Source: Desulforudis sp.
Lineage (GTDB): Bacteria > Bacillota > Desulfotomaculia > Desulfotomaculales > Desulforudaceae
Assembly: GCA_003604975.1 (NCBI GenBank)
Contig: QZIR01000074.1
Span: 124,001-188,000, forward strand
Reading direction: 5' to 3'
Length of the DNA: 64,000 nucleotides
Part shown: piece by piece, positions 45,109 to 53,530 of the stretch
Layout of the letters: the number at the start of each line of letters is the position of its first letter
Position numbering within the stretch: position 1 is the first letter of the stretch
Notes under the pieces: generated by a model
Database searches by the model: none
What the model was told of the DNA's origin: nothing
Seen by the model: the letters and a program-made list of their open reading frames with translations, nothing else
Made by a program: the position numbers and the translations under genes

Positions 45109-45726
45109 ATGATCCACAAGACCCTAACCAAAACTATTGAGCTGGGCATCCGACCGGAACGGGCTTTTGCCCTGCTGCGGGACATGGAAAGGCTGTTTCG
45201 CCTCGATCCCAAATGGGAGGTCCGCGAGGTCTCTCCTGTTAACGACCCAATCACCAACGGTGGTTCCGTAAATGTTGAACTGGTAGACGACCTGACCGAA
45301 AAGGAATACAAGGATCAACTCGAGGTCACGCCATCTGGAGACCATGAAAGGCTTGAAATCAGGTATAACCAGGGTTGGAAGAAGATAACCGTAATTGAGA
45401 TCCGGCCTTCGGGTTCCGGCTCCTGTATCAACCTTTCCGAGGCTTACGCCCTCCCGGAAGACGTGAAGCCAGGCCATATCGAACATCTGAGCCGGGAACA
45501 GACCCAGTGGCTAAAGAGTATCGGTCAGTACCTGCGGTTGTATGAAAAGTCAACTCTCTACCGCTTGCTAATGCGCCGGCTCATGAACGGGATATGGTTG
45601 ACGATGACTCCGTCCCAGCGTCGCATCGCCTTGATCATCATCATCATCCAGGCTGGGACACTGCTCGCTTTCGGATTGGGAGCCCTACTGATCTGGCTCA
45701 AGTTGCTGATCGAATCAGTGCTCTAA
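45109..45726 (+). CDS. SRPBCC (START-like) domain protein with C-terminal membrane anchor
   Basis: A 205-aa protein. Residues 1-140 look like an SRPBCC/polyketide-cyclase-like ligand pocket (IELGIRPERAFALLRDMERLFRLDPKWEVREV). A C-terminal membrane helix (IALIIIIIQAGTLLAFGLGALLIWLKLL) anchors it facing the cytoplasm. The ligand is unknown. Last gene of the four-gene unit, 23 bases after the Usp gene. Confidence 0.75.
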   Translation: MIHKTLTKTIELGIRPERAFALLRDMERLFRLDPKWEVREVSPVNDPITNGGSVNVELVDDLTEKEYKDQLEVTPSGDHERLEIRYNQGWKKITVIEIRPSGSGSCINLSEAYALPEDVKPGHIEHLSREQTQWLKSIGQYLRLYEKSTLYRLLMRRLMNGIWLTMTPSQRRIALIIIIIQAGTLLAFGLGALLIWLKLLIESVL

Positions 45727-45801
45727 TATGTACTCCGCGTTCTCAGGCTTAACCGGCACCAAACACCGAGTGTACAAACCAGGTTTGGTGCTGGTGCCTC
45801 T

Positions 45802-45870
45802 GCCGGCCGACGTTCGGTGAGTGCTGGATGCACACCTCCATCCGGCAGCTTCCGCCGCCGGCCGGCTTTT
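45802..45870 (+). terminator. Terminator of the UPF0324 operon
   Basis: GCCGGCC (45802-45808) pairs with GGCCGGC (45860-45866), followed by TTTTGTAG. Inside, GCTGGATG and CATCCGGC make a second stem. A further hairpin (GGCACC...GGTGCC) lies just upstream at about 45752-45798. Confidence 0.65.
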
Positions 45871-45970
45871 GTAGTGCTCGTTACCGTCCACAAAATGTGG
45901 TCAGGCCTGCATTGACGAACATCCAGGGATTTGCTATACTAGGGCTTGCGGACAATTTAGCCCGCGCCAT

Positions 45971-46048
45971 GGTGGGCATAGCTCAGTCGGTTAGAGCGCC
46001 AGACTGTGGATCTGGAGGCCGTGGGTTCGAACCCCATTGCCCACCCCA
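45971..46048 (+). tRNA. tRNA-His (GTG)
   Basis: Cloverleaf with anticodon GTG in the loop of CCAGACTGTGGATCTGG, acceptor GTGGGCA/TGCCCAC, T-arm GGGTTCGAACCCC and encoded CCA. The extra 5' G at 45971 opposite C73, typical of His tRNA, is included. Confidence 0.97.
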
Positions 46049-46061
46049 TTACCAAAGCTAT

Positions 46062-46138
46062 TGGGGCGTAGCCAAGCTGGTAAGGCAGCGGACTTTGGAT
46101 CCGCCATTTCGTTGGTTCGAATCCAGCCGCCCCAGCCA
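46062..46138 (+). tRNA. tRNA-Gln (TTG)
   Basis: Acceptor TGGGGCG/CGCCCCA, anticodon TTG (GGACTTTGGATCC), T-arm with GGTTCGAATCC, discriminator G and encoded CCA. Thirteen bases after tRNA-His, probably one transcript. Confidence 0.97.
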
Positions 46139-46193
46139 GTTAAAAAGTCCGAGGCGAGGTCAGAAGAAGACTTCGACCGACGGTCCTGTATGT

Positions 46194-46269
46194 GAGCCAT
46201 TAGCTCAGTTGGTAGAGCACCTGACTTTTAATCAGGGTGTCCGGCGTTCGAGTCGCCGATGGCTCACCA
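46194..46269 (+). tRNA. tRNA-Lys (TTT)
   Basis: Acceptor GAGCCAT/ATGGCTC, anticodon TTT (CTGACTTTTAATCAG), T-arm GGCGTTCGAGTCGCC, discriminator A and encoded CCA. Third gene of the His-Gln-Lys cluster. Confidence 0.97.
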
Positions 46270-46279
46270 AATAAACATC

Positions 46280-46315
46280 AACAGCCCCAAGGGATTGCGG
46301 GCTGTTAATATTTTT
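46280..46315 (+). terminator. Terminator after the tRNA cluster
   Basis: AACAGCCC / GGGCTGTT (46280-46287 with 46299-46306), then AATATTTTT on the plus strand. It lies between the tRNAs and the convergent GGDEF gene. Confidence 0.8.
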
Positions 46316-47366
46316 ACCCCAAGCAATTATCCTTTGTGTTTCCATCGGAATTTACTAACATCCTTTTCCGGCTTGCCTTCTCCTTGTACATATTACCGTC
46401 TGCCTCCCTAAAGAGTTCCCTCATGGTTGTCTGAGTACTGGTACGAATGGCAAATCCGAGGGAGAGACCTAAGGATCGTTGTGGTTTTGTTTTGTTGTAT
46501 TTCTCCACCGACGAGCGGATTCGCTGGGCAGCTTTTTCTACGGAAACACCGTCACTGTTTGGAAGCAAAATGGCGAATTCATCTCCCCCAATACGAGCCA
46601 CAACATCGCCCCCCCGGAACGACATCTCTATGGCGGTAGCTGCTGCTACAATTAGCATATCACCTGCGTTATGCCCAAAGGTGTCGTTAACGTGCTTAAG
46701 TCCGTCAATATCTACGATAATTAGCCCTACCGGACAACTACGGCAGTCTTCCAAACGGTGCATTTCCTGCTCAAAGTAGGCTCGGTTAAACAGCCCGGTG
46801 AGGGCATCATGCATACTATGATAGCGCATCTCTGCTTCTCTTAGCTTACGTTCAGTGATATCCCGAATGGATTCAATGGCACCCACTACCCGGCCTTTGT
46901 TATCGAGAAGTGGTGAAGCCTTGGCCCATAGAAAGGCTCCCTTCCCTTTGTATGCAGAGGGTACATACACTTCCGAATAGAGAGTATTACCCTGCCGTTC
47001 GACAAAGTCGTATTTTCGCTCTGTTGCCGGGTCTTCTGCCTGGATCACGTCAACCAGCATTGGTCTAGTTGTCCCGTATAGGGCAGTAGCATACGCATAA
47101 TCACCCTTGCCGATAATGTCTTCCTTCCGCACACCGGTCAGCTCTTCCAACGCCCGGTTCCAGGCAATAACCCTTTTATCCCGGTCAATGGCAAACGTGG
47201 CATCAGGAAGAGAATCGATGATAGCCTTGAGCTGCTCGTGGGACGACCCCGAAGCATTCCTACTTCCGCTCAACCCGTCAAACTGGTCTCCTTTCTCTTC
47301 TTTGGTCAGCGGTTCTTCCCTGGAACCGAAACCCGAATGGTCTTCCATGAACAATTGAAATCCCAA
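46314..47366 (-). CDS. PAS-GGDEF diguanylate cyclase
   Basis: A 350-aa soluble signalling protein. A PAS domain (DSLPDATFAIDRDKRVIAWNRALEELTG) with a PAC-like end (IRDITERKLREAEMRYHSMHD) precedes a GGDEF domain (DALTGLFNRAYFEQEM ... IGGDEFAILLPN). The intact GGDEF predicts cyclic-di-GMP synthesis. An RGGD five residues before GGDEF fits the inhibitory I-site (RxxD), so product feedback is likely. TTG start with GGGAG nine bases upstream. A 40-aa membrane ORF lies just upstream. Confidence 0.9.
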   Translation of the reverse strand: MGFQLFMEDHSGFGSREEPLTKEEKGDQFDGLSGSRNASGSSHEQLKAIIDSLPDATFAIDRDKRVIAWNRALEELTGVRKEDIIGKGDYAYATALYGTTRPMLVDVIQAEDPATERKYDFVERQGNTLYSEVYVPSAYKGKGAFLWAKASPLLDNKGRVVGAIESIRDITERKLREAEMRYHSMHDALTGLFNRAYFEQEMHRLEDCRSCPVGLIIVDIDGLKHVNDTFGHNAGDMLIVAAATAIEMSFRGGDVVARIGGDEFAILLPNSDGVSVEKAAQRIRSSVEKYNKTKPQRSLGLSLGFAIRTSTQTTMRELFREADGNMYKEKASRKRMLVNSDGNTKDNCLG

Positions 47367-47460
47367 GCTACAAAACTCCCTTCACCTGGGTGTTATCAGA
47401 CCCAGCTGAACCACCCAACTGGCTCAACCCAGGATATGGCTAGCACTTCCACAATATCAA

Positions 47461-47583
47461 CTAATCGCCTATTACTACATGCACCTGCTCTTTAACCTGG
47501 ATCGTAGCGGCAAATGAATGCCACGATAAGTCGAGGAAAAACACGACCAAGACGGCCACTATACCGATCACGAACATCTCCAT
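47461..47583 (-). CDS. Possible 40-aa membrane protein upstream of the GGDEF gene
   Basis: ATG at 47583 has AGGA seven bases upstream (with a further GAGGAG) and the ORF ends with TAG at 47461. The product begins MEMFVIGIVAVLVVFFLDLS, one membrane helix, then a short tail (QVKEQVHVVIGD). It is 95 bases before the cyclase gene on the same strand. Function unknown. Reality rests on the ribosome site and the helix. Confidence 0.5.
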   Translation of the reverse strand: MEMFVIGIVAVLVVFFLDLSWHSFAATIQVKEQVHVVIGD

Positions 47584-47939
47584 TCCCGCTTCCTGATTCT
47601 CCTCTATTTAGTTACTTTTCCTGGAAACCGTTTTTCCTTATATTTATTAGCTCAGCATCAATTATAGCAGTCTTGGTATAAATTCCAAGAACTATATTCC
47701 GTTGATAATCGACATGCCACTCTGTAAAACGTATTATTTTCACATAATTAATTTTGCTCCGACAGTCAGGCAATAGAAATCGTCAGATTTCTTATAGTCG
47801 TAGGAAAAAGAGCACTACCGACGGTATTATGAGAGAATGTAGAGATGTTTTTGTCGGTGTTTGCAAAACAGACATAAACTGAGCAGCTGCACCTTGGCGA
47901 CGCTCATTTCGACGCGGTCCTCGGTCTTGATGATGTTAA

Positions 47940-47975
47940 TAAAAATGAGTGCAGGCTCTAATAGGTCCTGCACTC
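47940..47975 (-). terminator. Terminator after the 29-aa ORF
   Basis: GAGTGCAGG / CCTGCACTC, a perfect 9-bp stem with an 11-base loop, followed on the minus strand by ATTTTTATT. It implies a short minus-strand transcript coming from about 48100. Confidence 0.8.
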
Positions 47976-47990
47976 TCCACTCAGCAACAA

Positions 47991-48080
47991 CTATTGTTTA
48001 TCCTGACTCTGGGCTTCTTTTATCTCTTCCCTTTTTCTAAAGGGCCACAGCCTTCTCAGGAAGCCGCGAATTCTGCTCAT
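47991..48080 (-). CDS. Possible 29-aa cationic small protein
   Basis: ATG at 48080 with GGGGGGAG five bases upstream and TAG at 47991. The product begins MSRIRGFLRRLWPFRKREE and ends KEAQSQDKQ: a strongly basic, amphipathic first half with Trp and Phe, and a polar tail. A perfect terminator follows 15 bases later, so this is a one-gene transcript. Function unknown; a membrane-binding peptide or small regulator would fit. Confidence 0.55.
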   Translation of the reverse strand: MSRIRGFLRRLWPFRKREEIKEAQSQDKQ

Positions 48081-48506
48081 CTTATCTCCCCCCTTTATTG
48101 CTATTACTCCCCAATAGTCCCTTATCTTAGTCATCGAATGAATAAGTCCTTAAGCAAACATCCCCCGTGTACGCTTGAACTCCGGAACCCCGGGATTTAA
48201 AATGGTCGATGAGGGTGATGGGACAGTCTTCTTTTTTGAGCGGGATATGGATATGGATATGGACAGAGAGGATGCTTGTGGATGATCCGTTATTCAGCGT
48301 TACTCCAGGAATCCCGTTTTGCGGGCGAAAAATCGGTGGACGCCAGTCAACCGGTGACCATGGTTCTGTTCCTCGAAAATCCCCACCTCCCTACGGACAG
48401 AACGATGAACACGATCTAGTATAAAATAACCTCCACCGAACCCGATTCTTTGCCGGACGTCGTGCGAAAACCACTGCGCCAATAAGGAGCCCCAGAGGAC
48501 GTCTTT
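48081..48506. other. Gene-poor stretch
   Basis: No ORF with coding character or good ribosome site was found. It contains a short (GGATAT)3 repeat at about 48242-48259. Together with 47584-47940, which is clearly AT-rich, it looks like accumulated non-coding DNA or decayed genes. Confidence 0.5.
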
Positions 48507-49361
48507 CTAATCACTACCCGCTCGTTTTTGAAAGATGAGGACAAACTCGTGCACCTTGTTTACCCGGAAAACATGCGGGTATCCCAGCGGGCGCAAATTG
48601 TTGTATTCCTGGCGCCGGTCCCAGATGATGATGTCGTCCAGAACGAAACCGATCTTCTGCATCAGGTGGGAAACGTCCATATGGTACGGATAAAAGGTGG
48701 ATCCCTTGCGAATATCCATTACCACGACCACACAGTACGATCCGGTTGCGAGCACATCGAAGACCTGCTTGAAGACCACACCTAGTTCACCAAGAAACGA
48801 CTCATAGCCTGAGATCGTACCGAGGTCCCCCTGATTGTCCCCATAGTTCCGGATTCCCTTGCCGTCCGCGGAACGGCGCTGGTTCAGGATGTCCCAGTAA
48901 GGCGGTGAAGTAATGCACAGGTGCACCTGACCTGGATCAACATACCTGGCCAGGTTCCGGCTGTCGTCCCGAATGATCCGCGGATAGTCCTCCGGCCGGC
49001 CTTCGATCTCCCCCAGACGGCTGGTGGTCAGTTCCACGTATTCGGGGGAGAGCTCGAAGCCTATGGAGCGGATGCCAGAACGGTAGGCGCTCACCACGGA
49101 ACTGCCGCTGCCCATAAAAGGATCAAGCACAACCCCACCGGGGGGGCAGAAGATCTCCAGCAAGCGGTCGATCAATGCGGACGGGAACATCGCCGGATGC
49201 TTCAGTGCCCGTTCTTCCGCCGTTTTCACAAGATCATCCCATACACTAATCGAATAGCGCAGCCAAGTACGACCATCTAGTCGGTTGCCTCCGGATTCTT
49301 GCTCTCTCTTCTGTCCGGTATCATCGTCTTCGAGCCCCGGAGTGCCGTTATCACGAACCAT
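48507..49361 (-). CDS. Orphan DNA methyltransferase (N4-cytosine/N6-adenine type), permuted motif order
   Basis: A 284-aa methylase. The SAM-binding motif DPFMGSGSS, preceded by HPAMFPSALIDRLL, is N-terminal; the catalytic motif TSPPYWD comes after it, then YDIIIW-like and HEFVLIFQKR segments. In typical SPPY enzymes the order is the reverse, so the domain is circularly permuted. SPPY favours N4-methylcytosine but N6-adenine cannot be excluded. No restriction endonuclease gene is adjacent. It borders tRNA-Leu and the MoxR-VWA cassette. Confidence 0.85.
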   Translation of the reverse strand: MVRDNGTPGLEDDDTGQKREQESGGNRLDGRTWLRYSISVWDDLVKTAEERALKHPAMFPSALIDRLLEIFCPPGGVVLDPFMGSGSSVVSAYRSGIRSIGFELSPEYVELTTSRLGEIEGRPEDYPRIIRDDSRNLARYVDPGQVHLCITSPPYWDILNQRRSADGKGIRNYGDNQGDLGTISGYESFLGELGVVFKQVFDVLATGSYCVVVVMDIRKGSTFYPYHMDVSHLMQKIGFVLDDIIIWDRRQEYNNLRPLGYPHVFRVNKVHEFVLIFQKRAGSD

Positions 49362-49478
49362 TAAGCTCTATTCCCCCGCCTGTTGTGTTTAGGGCTTACT
49401 TCCACCACAGGGACCGGAATCCCTTCTGGATAAACGGTTTCCCCCCGCCCCTTCCAACAGTGTTGTCCCCTAGTATGG

Positions 49479-49507
49479 TTGATTTGGGCCACTGCATACT
49501 TTATAAT
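49479..49507 (+). promoter_or_regulatory. tRNA-Leu promoter
   Basis: TTGATT (49479-49484), 17-bp spacer, TATAAT (49502-49507), ten bases before the mature tRNA 5' end. Confidence 0.8.
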
Positions 49508-49517
49508 GATAAGGTAT

Positions 49518-49602
49518 GCGGGCGTGGCGGAATGGCAGACGCGCTAGACTTAGGATCTAGTGAGCTAAGCTCGTGGAGGTTCAAATCCTCTCGCCCGCAC
49601 CA
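49518..49602 (+). tRNA. tRNA-Leu (TAG)
   Basis: Class II tRNA with a long variable arm (TGAGCTAAGCTCG). Acceptor GCGGGCG/CGCCCGC, anticodon TAG (CTAGACTTAGGATCTAG), T-arm AGGTTCAAATCCT, encoded CCA. It stands alone between two minus-strand genes. Confidence 0.97.
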
Positions 49603-49703
49603 AATTAACCTGATCATCGGTGGCGCTATACGGCGCTACTTTCCTTTGCGGCGCGTTAAGTTAAAGGTCTTGCTGGCTGAAGTGCAATTAGGATACTTTG
49701 CAG

Positions 49704-50972
49704 TTACCCAGAACGACGCTGTGGCTCATGCTCCAGGTGAATAAACCGGGTCGTCGGCAGCGGCGGGGTCTTACCCGTCGTAACAAACACGACCCGGGCG
49801 GCACGTCTGGTGATACGCCGGTAAAGGTCAAGAGTCTGCTTTGCCTCGATGTCCGCGATGTAACCGTCCGACAGAATGATCACGATATCCTGCATCCGGA
49901 TCCGGCCTCCCAGTTCACGAAGCGCAGGACCCAGTACCGTCCCGCCGCCTCCCTTCAGGGCCGCCGGGATCTTGCGCCGTGCCTGAACGGCGGTCCGTGC
50001 CTGTACGACGGGATGAGCCTGGGCATCCCACGGAATCACTTTTAGATCGCAACTGTACACCCTGCTCACCGACCACACTTCCGTGACGAACTGGGCCAGC
50101 ACCTCGTCCGGAATAGATCCCGAGCAGTCAATCAGGGCCCATACTGTTTGGACCCCCAGCCGCTTTATGCCCGGAAATGAAGCGTATCGTCTGGAAGAGC
50201 GGTGCCAGGTGGAAACGACCATGCGTCCCGCCCCCTCTTGGACACTGCCCCTGATCTGGCGTCGCCAGCTGACCTGCGCCTTGAGTGACAGGTCTACCTG
50301 CCGTTTGATGTCTCCCGGCAGGACCCCGGCCTGGTGCACCGTTATGGCGGCCTCCGCTACCGTGGCACGCCAGAATTCTTCGGGGTCTTCACCCTCGCTC
50401 ATGGCACCTCCCTGGACCACTTCGCTGTCCTGGTGCTCAGACGGCGGTTCGGAAACGTCGTCGGGCTCATCCTGAATATTGCGTTCGAGATTGACCTCGA
50501 CCTTAGGGTTGTTGAGCAGACGATAGACCTCCTCACTGGATAACCGCCGTAGCTCGTCAAGACCCACTACCATTCCCGAGTCACGGACCAAGACTTGGAT
50601 CAAAACCGCCGTTACTGGGTTTCCCGGTGCATGGTTAAAACCGTGCCGAAACAGCATCTCGTTGATGACCATGTCGGTGGCCATGTTGTAGAGCTTGCGG
50701 TCACGGTCCTTGATTAGCCAAGGGTGTCGGAAAGCGAGGTGCAGGGCCTCGTGCAGCAGGATGAAGGCCTTTTTTTCGGGCCCATCCAGCTTACTCCAGA
50801 ATTCGGGATTAAAGATCGCCTCCCCATCGGGCGTGACCATCAGGGAGCGGACGTTCTTGTTAACCAGGATGCGCATTTTGCTCAGCAGGATCGCTAAAAA
50901 GGGCGCCTGCAGGAAGAGCAGCGCCTTGGTGTCTTCGATATCGCTTCGCATCTCCCGGATAAACTGATCCAT
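49704..50972 (-). CDS. Putative metallopeptidase plus VWA-like protein (DUF2201 type)
   Basis: A 422-aa protein. Residues 74-78 are HEALH (zinc-metallopeptidase-like HExxH), followed by an acidic linker (about 165-200). The C-terminal VWA-like domain starts VWALIDCSGSIPDEV, with the MIDAS DxSxS at 282-286, and ends with an ILSDGYIADIE segment. Proteins of this build are usually encoded beside a MoxR AAA+ ATPase, as here, where the ATPase lies ten bases upstream. The pair probably forms a chaperone or metal-insertion-like machine; the client is unknown. Confidence 0.85.
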   Translation of the reverse strand: MDQFIREMRSDIEDTKALLFLQAPFLAILLSKMRILVNKNVRSLMVTPDGEAIFNPEFWSKLDGPEKKAFILLHEALHLAFRHPWLIKDRDRKLYNMATDMVINEMLFRHGFNHAPGNPVTAVLIQVLVRDSGMVVGLDELRRLSSEEVYRLLNNPKVEVNLERNIQDEPDDVSEPPSEHQDSEVVQGGAMSEGEDPEEFWRATVAEAAITVHQAGVLPGDIKRQVDLSLKAQVSWRRQIRGSVQEGAGRMVVSTWHRSSRRYASFPGIKRLGVQTVWALIDCSGSIPDEVLAQFVTEVWSVSRVYSCDLKVIPWDAQAHPVVQARTAVQARRKIPAALKGGGGTVLGPALRELGGRIRMQDIVIILSDGYIADIEAKQTLDLYRRITRRAARVVFVTTGKTPPLPTTRFIHLEHEPQRRSG

Positions 50973-50982
50973 ATTATCGTAC

Positions 50983-52227
50983 CTACCTCAATAGGTTGCC
51001 CACCGAAGAATAGGAATCCATGATACTCTGTGACTGCGCGCACAGTTCCAGGTATAGGGCATCGTGCCACGGTGCATGCAGGCGGTTGGACAGGATAAAC
51101 CAGAGCAGGGCAAGGTACTCCTTGCTCTCCGCACCGATTACGTCCAGGAGCTTCACCGAAGCCCGCAGGTTAGGCTCAATGACCGCACGTGCGGCTGGGA
51201 TTTCCAGGTCTTCAGGGACCGAGGAAGCCAGTTTGAAGACGGACTCGGCCAGGCCCTGCCCGATTACCACCACCGCAATGTAGCGCTGGTCCAGGTTAAG
51301 GTCCCTGAAAAGGGACGGATTCTCCCGGAACTCCGTGAAACTGGGAACGGGGTTCTGCCAGAAGGCGTATAACCGCTCACCCACCTCGCTGCCCAGGGCG
51401 GCGATGCAGAGGGTGCGGATCGCCGAAGGTTTGAGACCCGTATCCACCGCGGCGACCAGGTCTTGGGCCAGGAACGTGTAGCTCCGCGGCGTGGGGTAAC
51501 CCTCCAGGGTCTCACCTTCCTCGGGAACCCTGCAGAAATCATCCGGGAACCGGTACAGATAAGCGAATACCTTCTCATCGCTGCGGTCGAAGTGGCTACT
51601 GACCCACCGCACCCATTGGGCCACGGTAGGTGGTTCGACCTCGATGCGGTACACACGGTTTAGCAGCGGGGCTGGCAGGAGGTTGGCGATGGAGCTGTCT
51701 TCGGGGCGGTTTCCAGCGCTGATCACCTGCACCCCGGGAGAAAAGCCGGTGAAGCCGGCGGCACGATCCTGAATCAACTTGTAGGCCGCGGCCAAGACGT
51801 CCGGTCGCTGGATGTTGGTCAGCTCATCGAGGAACAACATCCCCGGTAGTTCAGCAAGCAGAACCGCCCACTGAGGCGGATGATACACGATCTGTTTGCG
51901 TTCACGAATGGTTACCGTGACGGGACGTCCCATTAGGTCGACGGGCTCGGCCTCAGTCAGACGCAGGTCAACATAAACGAAATACCGGTCTGGATCAGCA
52001 AAGACTTTCTCCAGGTTGATGCCGACAAGGTGTTGTCGCTTGTATTCCAAGAAGATGCGGCCCTGGTCCCGGGCGATTTCACTCGCAATTTCCCGTACCA
52101 GTACACTCTTGCCGATTCCGGGCGGACCAAGCAGGAGAATGCTGCGCTTGGCGTCGGTACGGTGGATAAACGACGCCAGTTCCTTAACGGCATAAGGCGT
52201 CAGGGCGCCGTAAGCCTTGGTAGCCAA
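50983..52227 (-). CDS. MoxR-like AAA+ ATPase
   Basis: About 414 aa. Walker A is LLGPPGIGKSVLVRE, Walker B MLFLDELTN, and a sensor segment SAGNRPEDSS is followed by LLNRVYRIEVEPPT, matching the MoxR/RavA AAA+ class. The last 150 residues are a helical extension without recognised domain. TTG 52227 has AAGGAGG eight bases before it; the ORF extends to 52254 without support. Its start overlaps the end of the LRV gene by about 44 bases, so translation is likely coupled. Confidence 0.88.
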   Translation of the reverse strand: MATKAYGALTPYAVKELASFIHRTDAKRSILLLGPPGIGKSVLVREIASEIARDQGRIFLEYKRQHLVGINLEKVFADPDRYFVYVDLRLTEAEPVDLMGRPVTVTIRERKQIVYHPPQWAVLLAELPGMLFLDELTNIQRPDVLAAAYKLIQDRAAGFTGFSPGVQVISAGNRPEDSSIANLLPAPLLNRVYRIEVEPPTVAQWVRWVSSHFDRSDEKVFAYLYRFPDDFCRVPEEGETLEGYPTPRSYTFLAQDLVAAVDTGLKPSAIRTLCIAALGSEVGERLYAFWQNPVPSFTEFRENPSLFRDLNLDQRYIAVVVIGQGLAESVFKLASSVPEDLEIPAARAVIEPNLRASVKLLDVIGAESKEYLALLWFILSNRLHAPWHDALYLELCAQSQSIMDSYSSVGNLLR

Positions 52228-53476
52228 AACTGCTACCTCCTTTATTGTGTACAATCATCGTCCTCAAGAATGGCGGAAAATCGGGGTGATGTGCAAGATC
52301 ACCGAGGATCGGTGTGACTTCCCGGCCGTAGGCGGACGAGCACACCTGGGAAGCGGCTTCCAATACCATTCCGGCGAAACACGCCCGATGTACCAGTGCC
52401 TTGAGGCGTACAGTACGCCAGTTATCAGTCAGCAACAGGGCGATTGCCGCTGGCGGACACCCTTCATTCTCAACGGCCGCCAGTCTCACCGACCCCTCCC
52501 GGTCTCCAGCCAGGAGTTCGAGCACCGACGGCTCACACCGCTTATTCCGGGCCAGTTCCAGCCGGACACTGGGCTCCGGATCCACTGCCAGCAGGTGGCG
52601 TGTTTCATGCGGCGTAACGGGGTTACCGGCAACACCCCGCCTGATCCGGGGATCGGACTCCTCAGCCAGTTCAACCAGGATACTGACGGGGCAACCGGGG
52701 TTTAACGCCACCGACCCACGCACCCTGGAACTGGCCAGGGTAAGCAATTCGGTCAGTATTTCCGGCGGGCTCGCCGGGTTCGCCGCCAGCCGCTGCAAAA
52801 GAAAGACCACCGGCGGACTGAAATATAGAAGATAGGTGCGGCCAAATGCTTCCTCCATCTTATGAACAATGTCGTGCCCCCGTTCCAGGAGGTGGGACAG
52901 CACGGAAACCGGGGTGGAAGGATTCCCGCCGACGGCAATGCATACGCCCATCCGCGGGGAACCGGCCAGAGTCTCCAGCAGTCCTGGAGGACAGGCCTGG
53001 TTGGCGGACAAGGCTTCCAACACCGCTTCAGCTTCAGAATGGATAAACCCGTCCAGGGTTTCCTGCGGTGTACCCGGATTGCCGGCCACGGTCGAGACAA
53101 CGGCGGGAACCGTGTCCCCGGCCAGCCGCCTCAGGAGATCCGGCGCAGCGGAGGGGTTGGCGGCCACCGCGGCCCGGATCTCGGCAACAGGGTCTTCACC
53201 CAGCATGACAAGGAGATCGGCCGGGCACTGGGGGTTGGACGCAACAGCCAAACGCAGTGAATCATTACCCGTCCGGGCTTCTTCCTGGAGCACTTCGGGT
53301 GCACAGTTCCGGTGGCTCAGGGCCTTGTACCGCAGTTGAAAGTCTTTTACCACTGCCAGGCGGGATACGGCTTCGGTGGGGCACATGGGGTGCTCCAAGG
53401 CAAGGTGACGTAACCAGAGGTCGGGACTGGACACAAACGAACATAGTACCTGTAAAGGATGTGGATAATCCACCAT
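52184..53476 (-). CDS. LRV-type (leucine-rich repeat variant) solenoid protein
   Basis: A 430-aa protein built of about a dozen 22-26-residue repeats with the pattern VAxNPxCPxxLLxxLAxDxxxxVR, for example LRLAVASNPQCPADLLVMLG and RAAVAANPSAAPDLLRRLAG. This is the LRV repeat, which forms a right-handed superhelix used for protein contacts. The classical N-terminal four-Cys Fe-S module of LRV proteins is not evident, though many repeats keep one Cys. Encoded directly before the MoxR and VWA genes, it is likely the recognition or adaptor part. Confidence 0.82.
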   Translation of the reverse strand: MVDYPHPLQVLCSFVSSPDLWLRHLALEHPMCPTEAVSRLAVVKDFQLRYKALSHRNCAPEVLQEEARTGNDSLRLAVASNPQCPADLLVMLGEDPVAEIRAAVAANPSAAPDLLRRLAGDTVPAVVSTVAGNPGTPQETLDGFIHSEAEAVLEALSANQACPPGLLETLAGSPRMGVCIAVGGNPSTPVSVLSHLLERGHDIVHKMEEAFGRTYLLYFSPPVVFLLQRLAANPASPPEILTELLTLASSRVRGSVALNPGCPVSILVELAEESDPRIRRGVAGNPVTPHETRHLLAVDPEPSVRLELARNKRCEPSVLELLAGDREGSVRLAAVENEGCPPAAIALLLTDNWRTVRLKALVHRACFAGMVLEAASQVCSSAYGREVTPILGDLAHHPDFPPFLRTMIVHNKGGSSFGYQGLRRPDALCR

Positions 53477-53482
53477 ATGTAA

Positions 53483-53516
53483 ACACCCCGGTATTAATGT
53501 ATTAACACCGGGGTGT
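53483..53516 (-). promoter_or_regulatory. Intercistronic hairpin covering the LRV gene ribosome site
   Basis: ACACCCCGGT (53483-53492) and ACCGGGGTGT (53507-53516) are perfect 10-bp complements, extended by TTAAT/ATTAA in the loop. On the minus strand the 3' arm contains GGGGTG seven bases before the LRV ATG. No other ribosome site is visible, so folding should block translation. A weak terminator is the alternative. Confidence 0.7.
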
Positions 53517-53530
53517 AGAAATATACAGTT

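Noticed and set aside
47880-47945. Coding-like fragment on the minus strand (NIIKTEDRVEMSVAKVQLL)
   Set aside because: No start, short, and I cannot match it to a family; it may be a gene remnant but is not supportable as a feature.
48240-48262. GGATAT tandem repeat as a regulatory or phase-variation repeat
   Set aside because: Only three units and not linked to any gene start.
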